From: Vibrio neptunius
GTDB lineage: Bacteria; Pseudomonadota; Gammaproteobacteria; Enterobacterales; Vibrionaceae
Length of the DNA: 64,000 nt
Assembly (NCBI GenBank): GCA_019339365.1
Contig: CP079859.1
Coordinates: forward strand, 1,054,001-1,118,000
Reading direction: 5' to 3'
Shown here: positions 10,059 through 20,284 of the stretch, in pieces
How the letters are laid out: the number at the start of each line of letters is the position of its first letter
Position numbering within the stretch: position 1 is the first letter of the stretch
The notes under the pieces: generated by a model
Told to the model about the DNA's origin: nothing
Database searches by the model: none
The model's input: the letters and a program-made list of their open reading frames with translations, nothing else
Translations under genes and position numbers: made by a program

Positions 10059-10241
10059 TTAGTAATCTAGATTATCAATATCGTCGAATCCGATGTCCAT
10101 ATCTTTTAATTCACGTCGAAGTCTCTGCCTGTCCTTTATTGCTTCGATTTCACGCCATTTACGCTTTGCGGGTTTAGAACGTGTTGCCCGATTTTTTGGA
10201 AAATCCATTTCCATGATTTCTTCAAAGTTTAAGCCTTCCAT
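10059..10241 (-). CDS. DUF3545-like small protein
   Basis: A 60-aa, highly charged soluble protein with a basic middle (SKPAKRKWREIEAIKDRQRL) and an acidic end, resembling the small DUF3545 family found in vibrios and relatives. The function is unknown; the basic segment could bind nucleic acid, but this is inference. It has a good ribosome binding site (AGAGGTAG) upstream of the ATG at 10241 and its own terminator shared with the convergent gene. Confidence 0.8.
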   Translation of the reverse strand: MEGLNFEEIMEMDFPKNRATRSKPAKRKWREIEAIKDRQRLRRELKDMDIGFDDIDNLDY

Positions 10242-10944
10242 AAGCTACCTCTTTTAATGATTACTCTTTGAAGGGGTACTGTTTAAATACCATTCTGTTT
10301 GGAGCGTAACTTTGATTCGTTTCTCATTTGTTACGATTCCATGAAGTTTTCATGTTGTTTTAGACTTGGCTTCACAAAAAACGGAGTAATGATTGGTTGT
10401 TTTTTGTTCAAACGGTTTGCCGAAAACGATTAAATTTTCAAAAGATGTATGTTAACGCTGTGTGTGAAAAAACAGCGGTTTCTTGAACTATGCAATTAGG
10501 TTTATTTGGCTGAGTTGATACATCGAATTTACAGATCGAATCACTTAACCTTCTCTTCTCTGAGTCCTTGATGACAAAGGAGTGTCAATTATTTGCGGCT
10601 CTGCTATTTCTTATCGAGTTGTGTGTTCTTTATTGTTGTTAAATTTTGATGTTAATGTTCTGTTTTTGTGGTTTTTATGTTCTTTTTTGTGTTAATCAAT
10701 GGTGATTTTATAGTGAAAAATAACAACAATATACATTTTGATGCATATTGATTTTTGGTATCCTTGACTGCATTATCCGCCCGTCAAAAATACGCTGGTA
10801 CGTAAAATGGAAGCATGAGGCGCGTTTTACATATCTGAGTTGCACAATAATTACACAATAATACTAAGCAAAATTGACACTTGGTTTGCAACTGGATGGA
10901 AGGCTGGGAAGCAGAGATCAGCGAAAACTCACTATGAGGATCTT
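10242..10944 (+). other. Long gap upstream of the Na+/alanine symporter
   Basis: About 700 bp of AT-rich DNA with no convincing gene. A hairpin with arms CGCTGT/ACAGCG lies near 10455-10476. The segment just before the symporter (10800-10944) contains the first 105 bp of an in-frame extension that lacks family similarity. No glycine riboswitch core is visible, although some Vibrio AGCS genes have one. Confidence 0.4.
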
Positions 10945-12375
10945 ATGACAGATTTAATTAATTTGATGAATGACCTACTTTGGGGCTCTATTCTGGTTTA
11001 TCTCTTAGTTGGTGTGGGGGTCTACTTCACATTCAGACTGGGCTTTATCCAGTTCCGCCATTTTGGCCATATGTTTTCGGTGTTAAAGAACAGCCGTAAA
11101 GCGGATAAAGCGGGTATTTCATCATTCCAAGCTCTGTGTACTAGCCTGGCAGCCCGTGTGGGTACAGGTAACATGGCGGGTGTTGCCGTCGCTCTTACCG
11201 CCGGGGGCCCAGGTGCAATTTTCTGGATGTGGCTGATCGCAATGCTGGGTATGGCAACCTCGTTCGCCGAGAGTACCTTGGCGCAGTTATACAAAACCAA
11301 AGATGATGACGGTAACTATCGTGGTGGCCCTGCCTACTACATGGAGAAAGGTTTAGGGATGCGCTGGATGGGCGTATTGTTCTCTATCTTCTTGATCATC
11401 GCTTTTGGTTTGGTATTTAACGCGGTTCAGGCTAACTCAATTGCTGGTGCCATGAATACGGCATTTGGTTGGGATGAAACTTATGTCGGTGTTGCCGTAG
11501 TTCTGTTGTCTGCAGTGGTTATCTTTGGTGGCATCAAGCGTATCGCGCGCGTAGCAGAAATGATTGTCCCTGCAATGGCGCTACTTTACCTGCTACTGGC
11601 GCTATTCGTTATGTTTATGAATATCGATAAGTTACCGGCAGTACTGAGCTTGATCTTCAAGAGTGCCTTTGGCCTGCAAGAAGCCGCGGCAGGTGGTTTA
11701 GGTTATGCCATTGCTCAAGCAATGATTAACGGTATCAAACGTGGTCTTTTCTCAAACGAAGCCGGTATGGGTTCTGCGCCAAACGCAGCGGCATCAGCTA
11801 CACCTTATCCGCCACACCCTGCGTCTCAGGGCTATGTTCAGATGTTAGGTGTGTTTATGGACACTATCGTGATCTGTTCAGCGACGGTGGCGATTATCCT
11901 CATGTCCGGTGAGTACGTTCCTCATGGTGAGATCACGGGTATTGAACTGACTCAGGCAGCGTTGAGCTCTCAGGTAGGCTCGTGGGGTGGAATCTTTGTA
12001 GCTGTTGCGATTTTCTTCTTCGCCTTTACATCTATTATAGCGAACTACTCATACGCGGAAACAAACCTTATTTTCCTTGAGCATAATCATAAAGCAGGTC
12101 TGGGCGTGTTCCGTCTGGTTGTACTAGCGATGGTGATGTTTGGAGCCGTTGCATCACTACCTATCGTTTGGGCATTGGCAGATGTTTCTATGGGTATGAT
12201 GGCGATTGTCAACCTGGTGGCGATTTTGCTTCTTTCTGGCATCGTGATTAAGCTGGCGAAAGATTACAACCGTCAGCTAAAAGAAGGTAAAGTGCCGACA
12301 TTTGATTCGAACGATTTTCCTGAGCTGAAATCTCAGCTTGAAGATGGTATCTGGGATCAAAGCAAAAAAGATTAA
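10945..12375 (+). CDS. Sodium:alanine symporter family protein (AGCS)
   Basis: A 476-aa inner membrane transporter of the alanine/glycine:cation symporter family. Family signatures seen are SSFQALCTSLAARVGTGNMAGVA, GGPGAIFWMW, the YRGGPAYYMEKGL loop and GLFSNEAGMGSAPNAAA. About eleven membrane segments are apparent. It probably imports alanine or glycine with sodium. The ATG at 10945 follows GAGGA and opens directly into the first helix; the in-frame codons back to 10840 encode an unrelated polar tail and are excluded. A palindromic repeat begins 1 bp after the stop codon. Confidence 0.92.
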   Translation: MTDLINLMNDLLWGSILVYLLVGVGVYFTFRLGFIQFRHFGHMFSVLKNSRKADKAGISSFQALCTSLAARVGTGNMAGVAVALTAGGPGAIFWMWLIAMLGMATSFAESTLAQLYKTKDDDGNYRGGPAYYMEKGLGMRWMGVLFSIFLIIAFGLVFNAVQANSIAGAMNTAFGWDETYVGVAVVLLSAVVIFGGIKRIARVAEMIVPAMALLYLLLALFVMFMNIDKLPAVLSLIFKSAFGLQEAAAGGLGYAIAQAMINGIKRGLFSNEAGMGSAPNAAASATPYPPHPASQGYVQMLGVFMDTIVICSATVAIILMSGEYVPHGEITGIELTQAALSSQVGSWGGIFVAVAIFFFAFTSIIANYSYAETNLIFLEHNHKAGLGVFRLVVLAMVMFGAVASLPIVWALADVSMGMMAIVNLVAILLLSGIVIKLAKDYNRQLKEGKVPTFDSNDFPELKSQLEDGIWDQSKKD

Positions 12376-12376
12376 T

Positions 12377-12516
12377 ATAACCGTCATACTTGAAGCCGTA
12401 GCGTCGTTGGCTGCATAAATCCACCGGAGCGCCGGCCGCCCTAATCACATAGGAACGCTATGCTCATGGGCTGAATTGATTTGCCGCCTAGCTACAGCTC
12501 CAATTATTTAGGTTAT
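12377..12516. repeat. Palindromic intergenic repeat, copy 1
   Basis: A 140-bp imperfect palindrome with outer arms ATAACC/GGTTAT and continuing complementarity inward (GTCATACTTGAAGC against AGCTCCAATTATTTA). Inner conserved blocks CTAATCACATAG and CTATGCTCAT recur in a second copy at 17386-17513. It starts one base after the symporter stop codon. It resembles ERIC-type or MITE-like intergenic repeats common in vibrios. I see no coding capacity. Confidence 0.8.
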
Positions 12517-12540
12517 AACTTTTACCTATTAAAACGATTC

Positions 12541-12573
12541 AAAAAGCCATGCAGACATTGCATGGCTTTTTTT
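12541..12573. terminator. Terminator between the symporter gene and yaaA
   Basis: AAAAAGCCATGC-AGACATT-GCATGGCTTTTTTT, a 10-bp-plus stem with A and T tails. It serves the symporter gene and could act in both directions. Confidence 0.88.
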
Positions 12574-12615
12574 GTAACCTATAGCCAATAAAAACAGAAC
12601 GGATAGAGTAAAGCC

Positions 12616-13389
12616 ATGCTAATCGTCGTTTCACCAGCGAAAACCTTAGATTATGAATCTCCACTGGCTACAGAGAAATTTACTCAGCCAGAACTGACTG
12701 AGTATTCCAAACAACTGATTGATGTCTGTCGTAAGCTGACGCCTGCCGATGTCGCTAGCTTGATGAAAGTGAGTGATAAGATCGCTGACCTGAACGTTGG
12801 CCGCTTTCAGGAGTGGAGTGAGACGTTTACGACGGAGAACTCACGCCAAGCGATTCTGGCTTTTAAAGGTGATGTCTACACTGGCTTAGACGCTCAAAGC
12901 CTGTCAGACGATGACTTTGATTATGCTCAACAGCACTTACGCATGTTATCTGGCTTATATGGTTTATTAAAACCACTTGATCTAATGCAGCCTTACCGTT
13001 TGGAGATGGGAACGAAGCTTGCCAATGAAAACGGCAGTAACCTGTATCAGTTCTGGGGTAATGTGATTACTGATAAGATAAATCAAGCTATTACTGAACA
13101 GGGTGATAATGTTCTGATTAACCTTGCTTCAAACGAGTACTTTAAAGCCGTAAAACCAAAATCTCTGGATGCTCAGGTAATTACGCCAATTTTCAAAGAC
13201 TGCAAAAATGGTCAGTACAAGGTGATCAGCTTCTATGCGAAGAAAGCACGTGGCATGATGGCGCGATACATCATTGAGAATCGTATCGAGAGCGTTGCGG
13301 ACCTGACTAAATTTGACACAGCGGGCTATTATTTTGTTGAAGATGAGTCTTCACCGACCGAATTGGTCTTTAAACGCGAAGAGCAATAA
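12616..13389 (+). CDS. yaaA: Peroxide stress protein YaaA (DUF328/UPF0246)
   Basis: A 257-aa cytoplasmic protein of the YaaA family, which in E. coli lowers free iron during hydrogen peroxide stress. The start [16 protein letters not shown], the [11 protein letters not shown] segment and [25 protein letters not shown] are characteristic. Length matches E. coli YaaA (258 aa). A 49-codon gene follows after 12 bp and then the TatD-family gene, so the three are probably co-transcribed. Confidence 0.95.
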   Translation: MLIVVSPAKTLDYESPLATEKFTQPELTEYSKQLIDVCRKLTPADVASLMKVSDKIADLNVGRFQEWSETFTTENSRQAILAFKGDVYTGLDAQSLSDDDFDYAQQHLRMLSGLYGLLKPLDLMQPYRLEMGTKLANENGSNLYQFWGNVITDKINQAITEQGDNVLINLASNEYFKAVKPKSLDAQVITPIFKDCKNGQYKVISFYAKKARGMMARYIIENRIESVADLTKFDTAGYYFVEDESSPTELVFKREEQ

Positions 13390-13401
13390 AGGAATCAACA
13401 G

Positions 13402-13551
13402 ATGATAGCTTGGTTTAAACAGTGGGTTGCGCGATACGACGAGTGGTGTCAGTCGATGGGGCTAACTCCGCAGAATAAACGCAGTTGTGTTCCTTATCAC
13501 ACAGACCCCGTTCAGCAAGCTTCTCAATCTAATAAAAAGGCGCAGCGGTAA
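13402..13551 (+). CDS. Small protein, 49 aa, DUF5363-like
   Basis: A 49-aa reading frame starting 12 bp after yaaA, with AAGGA upstream. The peptide (MIAWFKQWVARYDEWC... GLTPQNKRSCVPY) resembles from memory the small DUF5363-type proteins of Vibrionaceae and Pasteurellaceae; this attribution needs a database check. The N-terminal half looks like an amphipathic helix rich in Trp. Its stop codon overlaps the start of the next gene (TAATG), strong evidence for a translated, coupled gene in the yaaA operon. Confidence 0.7.
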   Translation: MIAWFKQWVARYDEWCQSMGLTPQNKRSCVPYHTDPVQQASQSNKKAQR

Positions 13552-14324
13552 TGCGCCTTTTTGATACCCATTGTCATTTCGATTTCGCCCCCTTTTCAGA
13601 TGATTTTCCGGCTCAACTGCAACTGGCAAAGCGAGCGGGTGTTGAACGGTTCATGATTCCGGCTATTGGGCCCTCCAATTGGCAGCAATTAATTGCACTG
13701 TCTTCTTTATATCCATCTCTTTATATTGCGTTGGGCATGCACCCCTACTTTTTAACGAAAGATAGTCAGCAGCAGTTACCTGAGTTACACACTTTGTTTG
13801 AAACAAAGCTTGAATGTTGTAAAGCGATTGGTGAGTGTGGCTTAGATGCAATGGTTGCTGTTGACGAAGAGATTCAACGGCGAGTGTTTATTACTCAGGT
13901 TGAATTGGCGAAAACACTCAAGTTGCCGCTGATCCTCCACGCGAGGAAAACCCACAATTTGGTTCTTCAGTTGCTGAAGCGTCATAAATTTCCTTACGGT
14001 GGAGTGTTACACGGTTTTTCGGGTAGCTATCAGCAGGCAATGCAATTTGTCGAGTTGGGTTTCTATATTGGTATTGGTGGGGTTATCACTTATCCAAGAG
14101 CACGGAAAACGCGCCAAGCGGTGATGAACTTACCCATAGAATGTATCGTACTGGAAACGGACGCACCGGACATGCCTCTTTATGGGCACCAAGGCAAACC
14201 TAATCATCCGGAAATGTTAGCTCAAACCTTGTCCTGCCTCGCAAAGCTGAAGGGTATTAATGAGCAAACGCTTGCTGAAAATATTTGGAAAAATAGCAAT
14301 TCGGCGTTCGGTATTTGTGAATAG
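13551..14324 (+). CDS. yjjV: TatD-family metal-dependent hydrolase, YjjV-like
   Basis: A 257-aa TIM-barrel hydrolase of the TatD family, closest in feel to E. coli YjjV. Metal-binding motifs are DTHCHFDF at the N-terminus, the GECGLD glutamate, LILHARK, LHGFSGS and the LETDAPDMPL aspartate. TatD relatives are 3'-5' exonucleases or deoxyribonucleases, but the substrate of YjjV is unproven. Its ATG overlaps the stop codon of the upstream small gene, indicating translational coupling. Confidence 0.92.
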   Translation: MRLFDTHCHFDFAPFSDDFPAQLQLAKRAGVERFMIPAIGPSNWQQLIALSSLYPSLYIALGMHPYFLTKDSQQQLPELHTLFETKLECCKAIGECGLDAMVAVDEEIQRRVFITQVELAKTLKLPLILHARKTHNLVLQLLKRHKFPYGGVLHGFSGSYQQAMQFVELGFYIGIGGVITYPRARKTRQAVMNLPIECIVLETDAPDMPLYGHQGKPNHPEMLAQTLSCLAKLKGINEQTLAENIWKNSNSAFGICE

Positions 14325-14368
14325 TTTCTAAAGAAAATGTTCTTTTTATGATTTGTAGTTCCCTATAT

Positions 14369-14384
14369 AGTGATCTTCTTCACG
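14369..14384 (+). promoter_or_regulatory. CRP-like site upstream of nupC
   Basis: A-GTGA-TCTTCT-TCAC-G keeps the GTGA-N6-TCAC core of the CRP consensus. It lies about 145 bp before the nupC start. In E. coli nupC is CRP-activated and CytR-repressed, so a CRP site here is biologically expected, but activity is not shown by sequence alone. Confidence 0.55.
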
Positions 14385-14528
14385 TAAATGGGTAAACGCA
14401 TGATGAATCTTATTAGAAACTGTGAGGGCAGCATTACTTTATCATTGGACGGATGAGTATAATTGACTCCGCTTTAGAGCTCCATTTTGTAACACGCCAA
14501 CAAATAACATATAAGGAAATCATAAACT

Positions 14529-15791
14529 ATGAGCCTGTTTATGAGCCTAGTCGGTATGGCAGTATTGCTAGGAATTGCATTACTACTGTCTGATAACCGA
14601 AAAGCTATCAATCTAAGAACTGTGGGTGGCGCATTTGCTATCCAATTTATCATCGGCGGTTTCGTTCTTTACGTACCATGGGGTCGTGACCTCCTAGCTG
14701 GCTTTTCAGCTGGTGTGCAGGATGTAATCGACTACGGTAAAGACGGTACTGGTTTTCTATTTGGCAGCCTAGTTAACTTCTCAGTTGACGGTATTGGCTT
14801 CATTTTTGCGTTCCAAGTACTTCCAACGCTAATTTTCTTCTCTGCACTTATCTCTGTACTTTACTACGTTGGTATCATGCAGTGGGTCATCAAGATTCTT
14901 GGCGGCGGTCTACAGGCTGCGCTTGGCACGTCGCGTGCGGAGTCAATGTCTGCGGCTGCGAACATTTTCGTAGGTCAAACTGAAGCACCTCTTGTGGTTC
15001 GTCCGTTTGTTCCTAAGATGACGCAATCTGAACTATTCGCGGTAATGTGTGGTGGTCTTGCCTCTGTTGCTGGTGGTGTACTAGCGGGCTACGCTTCTAT
15101 GGGGGTACCTCTAGAGTACCTAGTTGCGGCATCATTTATGGCAGCACCAGGCGGTCTACTATTCGCGAAAATCATCAAGCCGGAAACAGAAACACCTGAT
15201 GAAAAACTAGGCACTGACATTGACGGTGGTGAAGATAAACCAGCTAACGTGATTGACGCAGCCGCTGGCGGTGCTTCTGTTGGTTTGCAACTGGCACTGA
15301 ACGTTGGTGCAATGTTGTTAGCGTTTATCGGCCTAATTGCTCTTATCAACGGTATCCTAGGTGGTGTTGGCGGTTGGTTCGGTATGCCTGAACTAACACT
15401 TGAAATTCTGCTTGGTTACATCTTCTCGCCTCTAGCATTCCTAATCGGTGTTCCGTGGGAAGAAGCTACGCTGGCTGGCTCATTCATTGGTCAGAAGATT
15501 GTGGTTAACGAGTTCGTCGCGTACTTAAACTTCGTACCATACGTTGGTGATGCTGCGCAAGTAGTCCAAGAGACTGGCGAAGTAATGTCAACTAAGACTG
15601 CAGCAATTATCTCGTTTGCTCTATGTGGTTTCGCAAACCTTTCTTCTATTGCGATTCTGCTTGGTGGTCTAGGTGGTCTAGCGCCAAACCGTCGTCATGA
15701 CATTGCCCGTATGGGTATCAAAGCGGTTTGTGCTGGTACGCTATCTAACCTAATGGCGGCGACAATCGCTGGCTTCTTCCTATCTTTCTAA
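14529..15791 (+). CDS. nupC: Concentrative nucleoside transporter NupC (CNT family)
   Basis: A 420-aa inner membrane Na+- or H+-coupled nucleoside importer. The sequence closely resembles the structurally characterised V. cholerae [30 protein letters not shown] contains the nucleoside-binding QTE motif, and [24 protein letters not shown] contains the second ligand-binding segment. N- and C-terminal hydrophobic segments complete the fold. It sits upstream of deoCABD, so uptake and catabolism genes are adjacent. RBS AAGGAAA precedes the ATG. A strong terminator follows, separating it from the deo operon. Confidence 0.95.
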   Translation: MSLFMSLVGMAVLLGIALLLSDNRKAINLRTVGGAFAIQFIIGGFVLYVPWGRDLLAGFSAGVQDVIDYGKDGTGFLFGSLVNFSVDGIGFIFAFQVLPTLIFFSALISVLYYVGIMQWVIKILGGGLQAALGTSRAESMSAAANIFVGQTEAPLVVRPFVPKMTQSELFAVMCGGLASVAGGVLAGYASMGVPLEYLVAASFMAAPGGLLFAKIIKPETETPDEKLGTDIDGGEDKPANVIDAAAGGASVGLQLALNVGAMLLAFIGLIALINGILGGVGGWFGMPELTLEILLGYIFSPLAFLIGVPWEEATLAGSFIGQKIVVNEFVAYLNFVPYVGDAAQVVQETGEVMSTKTAAIISFALCGFANLSSIAILLGGLGGLAPNRRHDIARMGIKAVCAGTLSNLMAATIAGFFLSF

Positions 15792-16608
15792 TTAAGTAAG
15801 CGAAAGATTATATAGACGCCGTTTTAAAAAGCCCCGTAGACACACATTCTTGTGTGCTACGGGGCTTTTTTGTTTCTTCCAATAGAGTGAGCTCGATGAC
15901 GATATTAACTGGGGTTTAACCATAGTTAGCTTGTTTTACACGCACTGCTTGGAGAGAAAACTCGTACAAGTTGGCAAGAGGTTTCGTTAGCTTGTATGAC
16001 AAGTTTGGACTGAGTTCAGACAATCTGATTCGCAACGATTATTCAGTAAGGTTATTGAGTGAACGTTAACTAGAATCTTTTTTGAGATACAAACCGTTTG
16101 CGCTTTATGGACCACTACAGTTCTGCGACGAATATCTATAATGTATGTAAATATAGAGAGTAGGGTAAAACTCATTAACGAAGTTTACCTCGCAACCCTG
16201 TCGGGTTTTGTCGTTAGAGTCCTGTTTTCTGCCATTAAGTTGCCCAAACCTGCATTGCCGCGTTAGCTGGCTTATCGGGAATCGTTGGGTTTATCTTAAT
16301 GATGTGACTTATCAATGGATTATTGAAAAGTGATTTTAGCTAGCACCTGTTAGTACAAGGAGTATGATTGGTGCTGGTTGTAGCGATGTCAGTACATTGG
16401 ACAATCGGCTACAGATACCGTTAGACACCACAATCGCAGATTGTTGTGCCATAGACCAAACTGGTACTGTGCGGTGACAAGGATAGCAATTGGGGGTAGA
16501 TTCGCTGTTTATCCCTAAGTCTTCAGGGAACCAAGTCCGTTCATTAATGAATGCGTCAACTATTTTAGGTTGAGCAGATATATTTATGAATATTGATCGG
16601 AGATAGAA
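15792..16608 (+). other. Long leader/regulatory region upstream of deoC
   Basis: About 740 bp between the nupC terminator and deoC with no convincing gene. Features seen: a small hairpin AACCC-TGTC-GGGTT at 16194-16207, isolated TGTGA/AGTGA half-sites near 16302-16333 (CRP-like), an inverted repeat AGCACC/GGTGCT around 16342-16375, and the hairpin CCCT/AGGG near 16514-16529. E. coli deo has CRP and CytR sites; I cannot define full sites here. The length and several hairpins suggest a long or structured leader. Confidence 0.4.
15826..15872 (+). terminator. Terminator of nupC
   Basis: A long hairpin, GCCCCGTAGACACACA against TGTGTGCTACGGGGC with one bulged A, flanked by A and followed by a T run. 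Confidence 0.9.
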
Positions 16609-17385
16609 ATGAGCGATTTAAAAGCAGCAGCACTACGTGCACTTAAACTTATGGATCTTACAACGCTGAATGATGATGATACTGATGAAAAAGTGATCTC
16701 ACTATGTCATGACGCAAAATCTGCTGTCGGTAACACAGCAGCGATCTGTATTTATCCTCGCTTTATTCCTATTGCTAAGAAGACACTTCGCGAGCAAGGT
16801 ACACCAGACGTTCGTATTGCGACAGTAACGAACTTCCCACACGGTAACGATGATATTGATATCGCGGTTGCAGAAACGAAAGCGGCCGTTGCTTACGGTG
16901 CAGATGAAGTGGATGTTGTATTCCCATACCGTGCTCTAATGGCAGGTAACGAGGAAGTGGGTTTCGAGCTCGTTAAGCAATGTAAAGCAGCGTGTGGTGA
17001 CATTCTTCTGAAAGTCATCATCGAAACCGGTGAGCTGAAAGAAGAAGCTCTAATTAAGAAAGCCTCTGAAATTTCAATTAAAGCAGGCGCTGACTTCATT
17101 AAAACTTCAACGGGTAAAGTGCCAGTCAATGCAACACCTGAATATGCACGCATGATGCTGGAAGTGATTCGTGATATGGAGGTTGCAAAATCGGTTGGCT
17201 TCAAGCCAGCAGGTGGTGTGCGCACGGCTGAAGATGCAGCCGCGTATCTAGCAATGGCAGATGAGATTTTGGGCGACAACTGGGTAGATGCTCGCCACTA
17301 CCGCTTTGGTGCCTCTAGCCTGCTTACTAACCTACTAAATACATTAGAAGTAACAGACGAGACTGCAGACCCTACAGCGTACTAA
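16609..17385 (+). CDS. deoC: Deoxyribose-phosphate aldolase
   Basis: DERA splits 2-deoxyribose 5-phosphate into acetaldehyde and glyceraldehyde 3-phosphate, the last step of deoxynucleoside catabolism. The 258-aa class I aldolase has Schiff-base Lys165 in DFIKTSTGK, Lys199 in GFKPAGG and Asp102 in ADEVDVVFP. First gene of the deoC-deoA-deoB-deoD cluster. RBS GGAGA precedes the ATG. A palindromic repeat begins immediately after the stop codon, inside the cluster. Confidence 0.97.
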   Translation: MSDLKAAALRALKLMDLTTLNDDDTDEKVISLCHDAKSAVGNTAAICIYPRFIPIAKKTLREQGTPDVRIATVTNFPHGNDDIDIAVAETKAAVAYGADEVDVVFPYRALMAGNEEVGFELVKQCKAACGDILLKVIIETGELKEEALIKKASEISIKAGADFIKTSTGKVPVNATPEYARMMLEVIRDMEVAKSVGFKPAGGVRTAEDAAAYLAMADEILGDNWVDARHYRFGASSLLTNLLNTLEVTDETADPTAY

Positions 17386-17513
17386 TTTACTCGTCATATT
17401 TGGCGCTCCAGCGTTGTTGACTGCATAAGTTCATCCTAATCACATAGAAAACCTATGCTCATAGGAATGAACTTATTTGCCGCCTAGCTGCAACGTCAAA
17501 TATTTAGAGTAAA
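17386..17513. repeat. Palindromic intergenic repeat, copy 2
   Basis: A 128-bp imperfect palindrome with outer arms TTTACTC/GAGTAAA and inner complementarity (GTCATATTTGGCG against CGTCAAATAT). It shares CCTAATCACATAG, CCTATGCTCAT and TTGCCGCCTAGCTGCAAC-type blocks with copy 1 at 12377-12516. It begins directly after the deoC stop codon and lies between deoC and deoA, so it would be transcribed as an RNA hairpin inside the deo mRNA. Confidence 0.8.
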
Positions 17514-17608
17514 GCAATCACTAAGTCTGTTTGGTGGAGTAGCGAATTGCTGCTCCACAATACCTCTTTACCTTACAACCACCGCTACTTTTAGTGTGGG
17601 AGGAACTA

Positions 17609-18937
17609 ATGTATTTACCTCAAGAAATCATTCGTAAAAAACGCGATGGCGAAGTCCTGACTGCCGACGAAATCAATTTCTTCATCCAAGGTGTGGCCAA
17701 AAACACCGTTTCAGAGGGTCAAATCGCAGCCTTTGCGATGGCGATATTTTTCAATGAAATGACAATGCCAGAGCGCATTGCGCTGACGTGTGCGATGCGT
17801 GATTCCGGTATGGTTATCGATTGGAGCCATAAAGAATTTGGCGGCCCAATTGTAGATAAGCATTCAACAGGTGGTGTTGGTGACGTGACTTCGCTGATGC
17901 TTGGGCCAATGGTTGCGGCATGTGGTGGCTTCGTTCCAATGATCTCGGGTCGAGGTCTTGGTCACACTGGCGGTACTCTGGATAAGCTGGAGTCAATTCC
18001 TGGCTATAACATCACGCCAACCAATCAAGTGTTCGGTGATGTTACGAAAGACGCAGGTGTTGCTATTATTGGCCAAACAGGTGATTTAGCGCCAGCCGAT
18101 AAACGTGTGTACGCAACCCGCGATATTACCGCGACGGTCGACAACATTTCTCTGATCACGGCTTCAATCCTGTCTAAGAAACTGGCTGCTGGGCTTGAGT
18201 CACTGGTGATGGATGTAAAAGTGGGTTCAGGTGCATTCATGCCAACCTATGAAGCCTCGGAAGAGCTCGCTAAATCTATCGTAGCAGTAGCAAACGGTGC
18301 AGGTACCAAGACAACAGCTATCCTAACTGACATGAACCAAGTTCTGGCTTCTTCTGCGGGTAATGCAGTCGAAGTACGTGAAGCGGTTCAGTTCCTGACT
18401 GGTGAATACCGCAACCCTCGTTTACTTGAAGTTACGATGGCGTCATGTGCAGAAATGTTGGTGTTGGCTAAATTGGCTGACGACACAGAAGATGCACGCG
18501 CCAAACTGATGAAAGTTTTGGATAACGGTAAAGCTGCTCAGTGCTTTGGTAAGATGGTCGCAGGCCTAGGCGGTCCAGCCGATTTTGTTGAAAACTACGA
18601 AAACTATTTGGAAAAAGCAGAAATCATCAAACCTGTCTTCGCTGATGAGGACGGCGTGGTATCGGCTATGGACACTCGTGCAATCGGTATGGCGGTGGTT
18701 TCCATGGGTGGCGGCCGCCGTGTGGCAACAGATGACATTGACTATGCTGTGGGCTTTGACGGGTTCATCCGTCTTGGTGAAAAAGCATCGAGTGATAAAC
18801 CACTGGCCGTGATTCATGCACGTAGTGAAGAGCAATGGCGTGAAGCGGCTGAAGCGCTGAAGCAGGCTATTACTATCGGCGGTGAGTATACTCCAACGCC
18901 TGAGGTTTATCGTCAGATCCGCGCAGAAGACGTTTAA
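17609..18937 (+). CDS. deoA: Thymidine phosphorylase
   Basis: DeoA phosphorolyses thymidine to thymine and 2-deoxyribose 1-phosphate. The 442-aa protein has the glycosyltransferase family 3 features [31 protein letters not shown] (the thymidine phosphorylase signature region) and [11 protein letters not shown]. The ATG at 17609 follows GGGAGGA and gives [14 protein letters not shown], the family start; the frame opens 15 bp earlier but without that fit. The product is passed to DeoB. Confidence 0.97.
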   Translation: MYLPQEIIRKKRDGEVLTADEINFFIQGVAKNTVSEGQIAAFAMAIFFNEMTMPERIALTCAMRDSGMVIDWSHKEFGGPIVDKHSTGGVGDVTSLMLGPMVAACGGFVPMISGRGLGHTGGTLDKLESIPGYNITPTNQVFGDVTKDAGVAIIGQTGDLAPADKRVYATRDITATVDNISLITASILSKKLAAGLESLVMDVKVGSGAFMPTYEASEELAKSIVAVANGAGTKTTAILTDMNQVLASSAGNAVEVREAVQFLTGEYRNPRLLEVTMASCAEMLVLAKLADDTEDARAKLMKVLDNGKAAQCFGKMVAGLGGPADFVENYENYLEKAEIIKPVFADEDGVVSAMDTRAIGMAVVSMGGGRRVATDDIDYAVGFDGFIRLGEKASSDKPLAVIHARSEEQWREAAEALKQAITIGGEYTPTPEVYRQIRAEDV

Positions 18938-18998
18938 TCAAAAATTACACTAAGGCCCGCCATATAAAAATGATTACCGGTGGGCCTGAGGAAGAGCA

Positions 18999-20219
18999 AT
19001 GAAAAGAGCATTTATATTAGTACTGGATTCATTTGGAATCGGTGAGACAGCAGACGCTGAGAAATTTGGTGATGTTGGTTCAGACACTCTGGGCCATATC
19101 GCAGACCAATGTGATAAAGGCCTAGCGGATAACGCTGATCGTAAAGGGCCACTGACGTTGCCTAATCTGTCAAAGCTTGGTTTAGCAATGGCCCACAAAG
19201 AGTCAACGGGTCGCTTTGCGCCAGGTTTAGATACTGAGGCGGAGATCATTGGTGCTTACGGCCATGCTGCTGAGCTATCTTCAGGTAAAGACACGCCGTC
19301 AGGCCACTGGGAAATTGCCGGTGTTCCGGTTCTGTTTGACTGGGGCTACTTTACCGACAAAGCGAACAGCTTCCCGAAAGAGCTGACGGATCGCATTCTT
19401 GAGCGTGCTGGTCTAGACGGTTTCCTTGGTAACTGTCATGCATCAGGCACTCAGGTACTGGATGATCTTGGTGAAGAGCATATGAAGACAGGGCAACCTA
19501 TCTTCTATACGTCGGCGGATTCGGTATTCCAAATCGCTTGCCATGAAGAAACCTTCGGCCTAGATCGTTTGCTTGAGCTTTGTCAGATCGCACGCGAAGA
19601 GCTTGAAGACTACAACATCGGCCGAGTTATCGCTCGCCCATTCATTGGCCCGGGTAAAGGCCAGTTTGAGCGTACTGGTAATCGCCGCGATCTGTCTGTT
19701 GAGCCACCTTCAGCGACGATTCTACAGAAGCTTGTTGACGAGAAGGGCGGTGAAGTTCACTCGATCGGTAAGATCTCTGATATTTACGCTGGCTGCGGTA
19801 TCACCAAGAAGACTAAAGCAACAGGTATTCCTGCTTTATTTGAAGCAACAAAACAGGCAATCAAAGAAGCGGGCGACAATACTATCGTCTTTACTAACTT
19901 TGTTGATTTTGATTCCGCCTATGGTCACCGTCGTGATGTTGCAGGCTATGCGGCTGCGCTTGAGTACTTCGATGGTCGTATCCATGAAGTGATGGAACTG
20001 ATGGAAGAAGACGATGTTCTAATCCTGACGGCCGACCACGGCTGTGACCCAACTTGGCCAGGTACTGACCACACACGTGAACACATCCCTGTAATTGTTT
20101 ATGGTCAGAAAGTGCCAGCTGGTTCTCTAGGCCTGCGCGACTCTTTTGCGGATATTGGTCAATCATTGGCGACTTACTTTGGTACTTCACCAATGGATTA
20201 CGGTAAAAACTTTTTGTAA
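18999..20219 (+). CDS. deoB: Phosphopentomutase
   Basis: DeoB interconverts (deoxy)ribose 1-phosphate and 5-phosphate, linking DeoA/DeoD to DeoC. The 406-aa protein belongs to the alkaline phosphatase-like superfamily: [19 protein letters not shown] (metal-binding Asp), [12 protein letters not shown], the [14 protein letters not shown] motif and [20 protein letters not shown] carry the Mn-binding residues. Third gene of the cluster; RBS GAGGAAGAG. Confidence 0.97.
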   Translation: MKRAFILVLDSFGIGETADAEKFGDVGSDTLGHIADQCDKGLADNADRKGPLTLPNLSKLGLAMAHKESTGRFAPGLDTEAEIIGAYGHAAELSSGKDTPSGHWEIAGVPVLFDWGYFTDKANSFPKELTDRILERAGLDGFLGNCHASGTQVLDDLGEEHMKTGQPIFYTSADSVFQIACHEETFGLDRLLELCQIAREELEDYNIGRVIARPFIGPGKGQFERTGNRRDLSVEPPSATILQKLVDEKGGEVHSIGKISDIYAGCGITKKTKATGIPALFEATKQAIKEAGDNTIVFTNFVDFDSAYGHRRDVAGYAAALEYFDGRIHEVMELMEEDDVLILTADHGCDPTWPGTDHTREHIPVIVYGQKVPAGSLGLRDSFADIGQSLATYFGTSPMDYGKNFL

Positions 20220-20284
20220 TGAGAGAGTTAGAGAGGTAAACCGCCTCTCTGACAACGTTTAACTTAGTTAAGGAATTAACAGAC

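Noticed and set aside
9974..10177. 67-aa ORF on the plus strand overlapping the DUF3545-like gene
   Set aside because: It runs through the bidirectional terminator and is antisense to a better-supported gene, so it is a shadow.
10242..10944. Glycine riboswitch upstream of the Na+/alanine symporter
   Set aside because: Some Vibrio symporters of this family have a tandem glycine riboswitch, but none of the conserved core segments is present here.
15987..16175. 62-aa ORF on the minus strand before deoC
   Set aside because: No ribosome binding site, no family resemblance, and no conserved context.
16364..16477. 38-codon ORF upstream of deoC with AAGGAG before it
   Set aside because: The Shine-Dalgarno sequence is only one base from the ATG, too close for initiation, and the peptide has no recognisable feature.
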